From: Girardinichthys multiradiatus | Taxonomy: Eukaryota > Chordata > Actinopteri > Cyprinodontiformes > Goodeidae | Length of the DNA: 64,000 nucleotides | Assembly (NCBI RefSeq): GCF_021462225.1 | Contig: NC_061817.1 | Coordinates: 5,181,327-5,245,326, forward strand | Direction of reading: 5' to 3' | In this document: piece by piece, positions 1 through 64,000 of the stretch | How positions within the stretch are numbered: position 1 is the stretch's first letter | Layout of the letters: each line of letters opens with the position of its first letter | Made by a program: the position numbers and the translations under genes | Notes under the pieces: model-generated | What the model was told of the DNA's origin: nothing | What the model saw: only the letters and a program-made list of their open reading frames with translations | Databases searched by the model: none

Positions 1-30
1 ATGTGTAGTGTTAGTTTTCCTCTACACATA

Positions 31-373
31 GGGCCTGATCTTCAAATGGTTTGCATTTTTAAATGTTTTTACTGTTATTTTGTAGCACTTTGAAATACTT
101 AAATAATTTCTTATTATTTGTTATAATATATTTTCTTATTACCTCCAACTCCATGGCTTCAAACCTTATCTTTCTTTTACAGCCGCTCTGCTCTATATTG
201 TGACAGCCAGTAGCACACACAATATCCTTATTTAAATAGGGTAGTTCAAATCGCTTTTGCACCTGTTTTTCATTGTGCACACAATCTTTGTAGATCACCC
301 ATTTATTGCATGTGCTTTTATTTTTTACAAGCAATTTAGCGTTTCTTATTTGCAATCTTTGAAGATCAGGCCC
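31..373. mobile_element. 343-bp MITE with 16-bp perfect terminal inverted repeats
   Basis: The ends GGGCCTGATCTTCAAA (31-46) and its exact reverse complement (358-373) bound an AT-rich interior. No clear target duplication is visible in the immediate flanks. A diverged end of the same family occurs at about 60117-60174. The 98-codon minus-strand reading frame inside has no recognisable domain and looks fortuitous. The superfamily (hAT or PIF/Harbinger type) is not resolved. Confidence 0.7.
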
Positions 374-459
374 AAAGTGTTTTGATCTTCACGGAACAGC
401 TGTATTAATACTTAGATTAAACTACAAACACCTGGACTCCATTTACTGATGGCTTCTGA

Positions 460-650
460 AGGGAAATGGTTGCACAGGATTTTTTAGGGGCATCAGAGTA
501 AAGGGGGCCGAATAGTAACACACACTTTTCATTTGTAAAATGTTTGACAACTTTATACCATTTTCATTCCACCACACTATAATGCACCACTTTGTGTTGG
601 TCTATCACATACATTCTTATAAAATACATTGAAGGTGACATATTAAAATG
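460..650 (+). mobile_element. Tc1-like element, 3' remnant
   Basis: The sequence around 585-615 (CACCACTTTGTGTTGGTCTA) and the preceding AGGGGCATCAGAGTAAAGGG segment are characteristic of the 3' untranslated end of a widespread fish Tc1-like family. The same 3' end is seen at 17270-17450 in this window. No coding part remains. Confidence 0.6.
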
Positions 651-1318
651 TAAGCAGAACCTAGGGACGAAAATCTTTTCATCTAATATTTCCCATTCAC
701 TAGTTTTTTCTGTGAATCATAGACCAAAAACCACCAAAATAATACAGATTTTACGTTTTTTACTTCTCTAAGTCAATGAAATAAGTGAAATGCTTTCTTT
801 GCTCTTTACTAAATCTGCTTTGTTGTGCTGTTCTCTATGCTTTGTACATGTACATACTGGGATTTATATACAATATGGTTAATCAAATCTGGTCAATAAA
901 CTTGTTTCGATGTTTCATCTCTGCACGTACACAGTTTTATTGATGGAACAACTGAGTTCTAATTACCTGGCCTTGCGTCTCTCACAGAAGGTGAATTATA
1001 GGTTCAATGTCAAATTTATAGTGGTTTATACTTTTTGCACAGCAGAGTTAAATTCAACAGCCAACAAAGCTGTCATTAATGGGATGCAAAAAAGTTGTGT
1101 GACAAACGTTGTTCGGGAGCAGAGGAGTGAGTCCAATTAAAGCAAACATATAGTTTGCTATTTTCTGTAGTACACTATACTTACTTTATTTTTGTATTAT
1201 ATGCGTTTTCTTATTGGCTTGGAATAAACCTTTAAATAAATAAATAAAGATTCTACAATGTTCAGATAGAGGACACAGAAAAGCCAAGCTAATCACAGAA
1301 CTGGATATAGATACTTAC
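651..1318. other. prr12 terminal intron, nothing recognised
   Basis: AT-rich intronic sequence downstream of the last recognised exon. I looked here for the expected final exon, which should encode a GQEEVVQQC-like motif and a stop. I found no match on the minus strand, so that exon probably lies beyond the window start. Confidence 0.5.
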
Positions 1319-59215
<57,897 letters not shown>

Positions 59216-59237
59216 CTGGAAACAGACAATAATTCAG

Positions 59238-59890
59238 TTTATTTTAATTCAAATTATTTATATAGGACAAGTTCACAACAAAAATCATCTCAAGGCACAT
59301 TAGAAACAAAAACAAAAAAGCAATTCAACCCAATCATACAGATTTAAAGTTAAGTATATACATTCAAATATGATCCTAGTTATTAAATAATTTAGTCAAG
59401 CTCAGTTTATTTTTCAAATTGGTTAACAAGTTTTCTATCTAAGGCAACCCAGCAGATTTCATTGTGTCGCTGACATGCAGTAACCACTCCTCTGGGACGT
59501 ACATGTAGAGACAGTGGACAGTGAATTGCATTGTGTCGTTGACTTTGCAGCAATGCCTCATACTGTGCATGCATGTAACAGCAGTAGAAAGGAAAACTTC
59601 CTTTTAACGGGAAGAAACCTCCAGCAGAACCAGAACCTGGCATAGCGAAAGCGGCCATCTGCCACCACGGCTGGGGGTTTGAGAAGAACAGAGCATACAG
59701 GCAAATAAAGAAACACAAAAGTAATTGAATTGAACTGAATTGAAATTGAATTGAAAAGCACTGATCCAGAAGTAAAAAAAAGTAAAGAGTTAAAGGCAGT
59801 AGTATCTCCTTTAGTGGCTTCATATAGGAGAGAAAAACAGCTAAAGCAGATAAGATCTGAGCCAGTTTTTAAGACTTTAAGACGAAAGAG
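59238..59890 (-). mobile_element. L2-type LINE, 3' terminal fragment
   Basis: Starts with the A/T-rich terminus (TTTATTTTAATTCAAATTAT). It continues with the L2-like 3' UTR: GGCAACCCAGCAGATTTC, a GGGAAGAAACCTCCAGCAGA segment and a short GAATTGAA array at 59727-59756. The element resumes at about 60300 after an interruption. Confidence 0.75.
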
Positions 59891-59896
59891 AGCACA

Positions 59897-60180
59897 TACA
59901 GGTACATCTCAAAAATATTTTGAAAAAATTCAATATTGTCTTTCATTTCAAAAAGTGAGGGATATATTATATATATATAACTAGTTAACCTGTTAGGTTA
60001 ATTAGTTTCTCTAAATTGCCCTTAGGGGTGTGAATGACTGTGTGCATGGTTGTTAGTGTGTTGCCCTTTGATGGACTGGAAACGTGTCCAGGAGGCAATA
60101 TGCCCACTAATAGCAAGTGCATTTTTTGTTAACGCTTGCAATTTAGTGCTCCTTATTGGGAATCTTTATAGATTAGGCCC
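59897..60180. mobile_element. Patchwork: Tc1-like end, SINE body, MITE end
   Basis: 59906-59970 resembles a Tc1-like terminus (ACAGGTACATCTCAAAAATA). 59985-60095 is SINE body in plus orientation (CTGTTAGGTTAATTAG to GTGTCCAGG). 60117-60174 is the end of the MITE seen at 31-373 (GCAATTTAGTGCTCC and ATTAGGCCC). All are inside an L2 fragment. Confidence 0.6.
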
Positions 60181-60299
60181 CATGTGTAATGAATCCATAT
60201 AACATATGAGTTTCACTATCCGAAATGAGTGTCTGAAAACACTGAACTTTTTCACTATTTGATGTTTTTAGAAGTACCTATACAGTTAGTCCCAGCAAA

Positions 60300-61135
60300 A
60301 CCTCAGCCAATCGATTTGTCTACAAGAGAGACAAGATTAAACACAGGAAGACAGGGTCTAGTATCATTTGTAGAAAGAGAAAACATACTAATTGGCATCA
60401 ATTAATGGCAGAGCACCAGGCCAAGTGCAGCTTCCCTGAGAAGAACAGACAGAACATAAAGTTCAAAGTTGAAATAACAGCAAATAATGCTAAATTGAAG
60501 AGCAGTAGGAGAATGCAGCAGTGATGATAGCTCAGGATAACCTAAGCCTTATCAAAAAGGAACGTTTTAAGCCTAGTCTTAAAATTAGAAAAGGTGCCTG
60601 CAATACAGACTAAAACTGGGAGTTGGTTCCACCGGAGAGGAGCCTGATAACTACAAGATTTGCCTCTCATTCTACTTTTAAAATCTCTACGAACCACCAG
60701 GAAGCTTGCAGTCTGAGAGTGCTCTGCTAGGAACGTATGGAACAACCAGATCTCTAAAATATGATATAGCTTGATTATTAAGGGCTTTACATGTGAGGAT
60801 AATTTTTAATTATATTCTGGATTTAACAGGTAGTCAATGAAGGGAAACTAAAATCTATTTATGATTTAAAGATAAATATAGCTGAGTATCATCACAACAA
60901 CTGCTAAAATTTATCCCATTCTGTAAGATTATGTTACTAAGTGAAAACATATATTTTACATATATCATAAAGAGAATTGGCCCCAGCTCTGAATCCTGTG
61001 GTACTCCACAAGTAACCCTGGAGTGTGAAGATTTATCATTTATATGAACCGGAATCAGTTGGACAAATAAGATTTAAACCAGACTAGTGCTAGTGCTTAA
61101 AGAATCCCATAGTCATTACTGCTGAGAGCTGAAGG
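60300..61135 (-). mobile_element. L2-type LINE, continuing fragment
   Basis: Minus strand: 3' UTR then C-terminal coding remnant (frame 60542-60745: GKSCSYQAPLRWNQLPVLV, FKTRLKTFLFDKA) and the PQG-region phrase GAATCCTGTGGTACTCCACA at about 60992. 5'-truncated. Confidence 0.75.
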
Positions 61136-61169
61136 AAACAGAGTTATGACTTTGTAAGTTTGGCAACTA

Positions 61170-62779
61170 CAGGTCCGTCTCAAAATATTAGCATATTGTG
61201 ATAAAGTTCATTATTTTCCATAATGTCATGATGAAAATTTAACATTCATATATTTTAGATTCATTGCACACTAACTGAAATATTTCAGGTCTTTTATTGT
61301 CTTAATATGGATGATTTTGGCATACAGCTCATGAAAACCCAAAATTCCTATCTCACACAATTAGCATATTTCATCCGACCAATAAAAGAAAAGTGTTTTT
61401 AATACAAAAAACGTCAACCTTCAAATGATCATGTACAGTTATGCACTCAATACTTGGTCGGGAATCCTTTTGCAGAAATGACTGCTTCAATGCGGCGTGG
61501 CATGGAGGCAATCAGCCTGTGGCACTGCTGAGGTCTTATGGAGGCCCAGGATGCTTCGATAGCGGCCTTTAGCTCATCCAGAGTGTTGGGTCTTGAGTCT
61601 CTCAACGTTCTCTTCACAATATCCCACAGATTCTCTATGGGGTTCAGGTCAGGAGAGTTGGCGGGCCAATTGAGCACAGTGATACCATGGTCAGTAAACC
61701 ATTTACCAGTGGTTTTGGCACTGTGAGCAGGTGCCAGGTCGTGCTGAAAAATGAAATCTTCATCTCCATAAAGCTTTTCAGCAGATGGAAGCATGAAGTG
61801 CTCCAAAATCTCCTGATAGCTAGCTGCATTGACCCTGCCCTTGATAAAATACAGTGGACCAACACTAGCAGCTGACACAGCACCCCAGACCATCACTGAC
61901 TGTGGGTACTTGACACTGGACTTCTGGCATTTTGGCATTTTCTTCTCCCCAGTCTTCCTCCACACTCTGGCACCTTGATTTCCGAATGACATGCAGAATT
62001 TGCTTTCATCCGAAAAAAGTACTTTGGACCACTGAGCAACAGTCCAGTGCTGCTTCTCTGTAGCCCAGGTCAGGCGCTTCTGCCGCTGTTTCTGGTTCAA
62101 AAGTGGCTTGACCTGGGGAATGCGGCACCTGTAGCCCATTTCCTGCACACGCCTGTGCACGGTGGCTCTGGATGTTTCTACTCCAGACTCAGTCCACTGC
62201 TTCCGCAGGTCCCCCAAGGTCTGGAATCGGCCCTTCTCCACAATCTTCCTCAGAGTCCGGTCACCTCTTCTCGTTGTGCAGCGATTTCTGCCACACTTTT
62301 TCCTTCCCACAGACTTCCCACTGAGGTGCCTTGATACAGCACTCTGGGAACAGCCTATTCGTTCAGAAATTTCTTTCTGTGTCTTACCCTCTTGCTTGAG
62401 GGTGTCAATAGTGGCTTTCTGGACAGCAGTCAGGTCGGCAGTCTTACCCATGATTGGGGTTTTGAGTGATGAACCAGGCTGGGAGTTTTAAAGGCCTCAG
62501 GAATCTTTTGCAGGTGTTTAGAGTTAACTCGTTGATTCAGATGATTAGGTTCATAGCTCGTTTAGAGACCCTTTTAATGATATGCTAATTTTGTGAGATA
62601 GGAATTTTGGGTTTTCATGAGCTGTATGCCAAAATCATCCATATTAAGACAATAAAAGACCTGAAATATTTCAGTTAGTGTGCAATGAATCTAAAATATA
62701 TGAATGTTAAATTTTCGTCATGACATTATGGAAAATAATGAACTTTATCACAATATGCTAATATTTTGAGAAGGACCTG
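61170..62779 (-). mobile_element. Full-length Tc1-like transposon, copy 4 (1610 bp), apparently intact
   Basis: TA duplications (61168-61169, 62780-62781). Has 200-bp inverted repeats at 61170-61369 and 62580-62779 with IR/DR layout. Identical in length to copy 1 and with an uninterrupted transposase frame. Located upstream of the most 5' prr12 exon seen, in the same orientation as the gene. Confidence 0.96.
61447..62451 (-). CDS. Tc1-like transposase, uninterrupted, 334 aa
   Basis: Cut-and-paste DNA transposase acting on the element termini. Layout: residues about 1-60 helix-turn-helix (QKATIDTLKQEGKTQKEIS, GCSQSAVSRHLSGK), and a GRKKCGRNRC basic GRPR-like linker. A second DNA-binding helix region follows (GDLRKQWTESGVETSRATVH), then the catalytic domain with FSDESKF (first Asp), QHDLAPAH (second Asp) and NPIENLW (Glu). 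Exactly 34 residues lie between the second Asp and the Glu: DD34E, the Tc1 signature. Starts at the ATG at 62451 (MGKTADLTAVQKA) and ends GFPTKY-stop. No stop or frameshift. K-to-N in GRKKCGRN is the only change I noted in a DNA-binding motif, by comparison with the other copies. Whether it is active cannot be told by eye. Confidence 0.95.
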   Translation of the reverse strand: MGKTADLTAVQKATIDTLKQEGKTQKEISERIGCSQSAVSRHLSGKSVGRKKCGRNRCTTRRGDRTLRKIVEKGRFQTLGDLRKQWTESGVETSRATVHRRVQEMGYRCRIPQVKPLLNQKQRQKRLTWATEKQHWTVAQWSKVLFSDESKFCMSFGNQGARVWRKTGEKKMPKCQKSSVKYPQSVMVWGAVSAASVGPLYFIKGRVNAASYQEILEHFMLPSAEKLYGDEDFIFQHDLAPAHSAKTTGKWFTDHGITVLNWPANSPDLNPIENLWDIVKRTLRDSRPNTLDELKAAIEASWASIRPQQCHRLIASMPRRIEAVISAKGFPTKY

Positions 62780-62781
62780 TA

Positions 62782-63174
62782 TACTTAAAATAAACCTGTG
62801 ATTATTTTGGTTCTCTATTAATGATACGTTTAATAGAAAATTATGAAAGTAGCTTTGTTCAATCACCTTTTACCAGGTGTGATTTATGCTTGTGCAGTTG
62901 CGCAAATACTTAGCTTAGCCTGTTCAGTCAATCTTTAGGGACAAACACAGGGATGAAACTTTTTGTTGGGTTCAAGGTCCTATTATTCTCACTCAATGTT
63001 CCTGTGAAAGTATTACAAGGCCTGTCTGACTCCCAGACATCTAGTGAGTTTTTTTGTCTGCTATAAGAAGGCCAGGGAGCCAGCCTTCTGTGAATAATGA
63101 CCATCTACATTGGGCTACATTGTCCAATGCCATATGCAATGAGCTTGTGAGGTTGAGAGATATCAACTAGAAAT
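62782..63174. other. Upstream flank, nothing recognised
   Basis: About 390 bp between Tc1 copy 4 and an RTE fragment. No element or exon seen. Confidence 0.4.
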
Positions 63175-64000
63175 AGTCAGGCTCGCCTCCATGCACAGCG
63201 TGGGCTCTGGAACCCATTTCCGAGAGAGAGAGAGAGAAAAAGAGAGAGAGAGAGGCTGGACTCTCTTCTACTCGATGGCAAGCTGGAGTGGGTTTGCTCT
63301 TGCCCCCAGCTCAGCCATCTCATGTTGGGGTTTACCCCAGGGGATGAGAGGGTCGCATCCCTGCGCCTTCGGGTTTGGGACAGGTCTCTGACTTTCGTTT
63401 CAGCCTACGGGTCGAGCAGTAGAGCGGAGTAGCCGGCCTTCTTGGCATCTCTGTCAGGGGTGCTGTATAGTGCCCCTCCCGGGGACTCCGTTACTCTGCT
63501 GAGGGACTTCAACGCCCATGTGGGAAACGACAGTTACACCTGGAGAGGTGTGACTGGGAGGAATGGCCTCCCCGATTTGAATCCGAGTGGTGTTTCATTA
63601 TTGGACTTCTGTTCTAGTCACGGATTGTCCATAATGAACAATCAGTGCACTAGCCACCACGACAGGCAGGAGGTCTATGATCGACTTTGCTGTCGTGTCT
63701 TCAGACCTTCGGCCGCATTGTTTGGACAACACTACGCCTACACTGTTTACAGTGGGGGTGGAGAGCTGCTGACCTCGACTGGGGACATTATCGGGCAGTG
63801 GAAGGAGTACTTTGAGGATCTCCTCAATCCTGCCGTCACGCATTCCCTGGTGGAAACAGAGGGTGGGGACTTGGGGTTGGACTCTTTCATCATCCAAGAC
63901 GAAGTCACCAAGGTGGTTGAAAAGCTCCACAGTGGCAGGGTTTTGGGGATGGATGAGATCCGCCCTTACCTCAAGTCTCTGGACGTTGTGGGGCTGTCAT
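63175..64000 (+). mobile_element. RTE/Rex3-like LINE fragment, runs off the window
   Basis: Plus strand: CCTCCATGCACAGCGTGGG as in the copy at 45985. The endonuclease phrase [20 protein letters not shown] then [20 protein letters not shown] (about 63455-63580) is followed by linker ([20 protein letters not shown] at about 63770-63830). Contains an (AG)n run at 63222-63254. Frames are partly broken. Continues beyond 64000. Confidence 0.85.
63222..63254. repeat. (AG)n microsatellite
   Basis: GA/AG run with one AAAA interruption inside the RTE fragment. Confidence 0.9.

Noticed and set aside
59..355. 98-codon minus-strand frame as the missing last prr12 exon
   Set aside because: It lies wholly inside a MITE with perfect inverted repeats and lacks the expected GQEEVVQQC-like motif.

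Overview
The window is vertebrate nuclear DNA, most likely from a ray-finned (teleost) fish. One host gene with spliced exons lies in a dense bed of fish-type transposons: Tc1-like elements, L2/Rex1/RTE/L1-type LINE fragments, a tRNA-derived SINE, solo LTRs and MITEs. No bacterial features, CRISPR arrays, operons, rRNA or true tRNA genes were seen. The order of fish cannot be fixed from sequence alone.

The only host gene I can support is prr12 (proline-rich 12, paralogue of QSER1), on the minus strand, partial at both ends. I traced twelve coding exons from 59215 down to 1319. Each junction has a GT donor and AG acceptor, and reading phase is kept throughout. The 5' coding exon(s), upstream of 59215, and the last exon, below position 1, are outside the window or not recognised. 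About 2,600 codons are present, against roughly 2,000 for the whole human protein. A 1,504-codon exon carries most of the low-complexity N-terminal half, with conserved blocks, Gln/His-rich tracts, AT-hooks and an RG-rich stretch. The downstream exons build the conserved C-terminal half shared with QSER1. One of them (8520-9301) encodes a long Arg/Glu/Lys-rich segment and is an unusually pure polypurine tract.

The introns, region by region: (a) 1-6 kb: a MITE, a SINE, Tc1 and L2 debris, and full-length Tc1 copy 1. (b) 6-9.6 kb: six compact exons. (c) 9.6-17.5 kb: an IS630/Tc1-like element with a Rex1-type LINE nested in it, a long L2 fragment, and a Tc1 relic with a nested solo LTR. (d) 17.6-23.4 kb: an LTR-like element with tandem-repeat interior, a MITE, and a Tc1 relic split by about 1.6 kb of LTR-like DNA. 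(e) 25-33 kb: SINE, Tc1 relics, a MITE, and Tc1 copy 2. (f) 33-54 kb: L2, Ty3/gypsy, L1-like and RTE relics, and Tc1 copy 3. (g) 59-64 kb: L2 and SINE fragments, Tc1 copy 4 with an uninterrupted 334-codon transposase, and an RTE fragment running off the end.

I did not find a convincing new biological system. The items most worth a second look are the expanded charged exon of prr12 and its DNA asymmetry, the apparently intact Tc1 copy 4 with 200-bp IR/DR termini, the nested insertions with clean target-site duplications, and the LTR-like tandem-repeat element at 17.7-19.9 kb.
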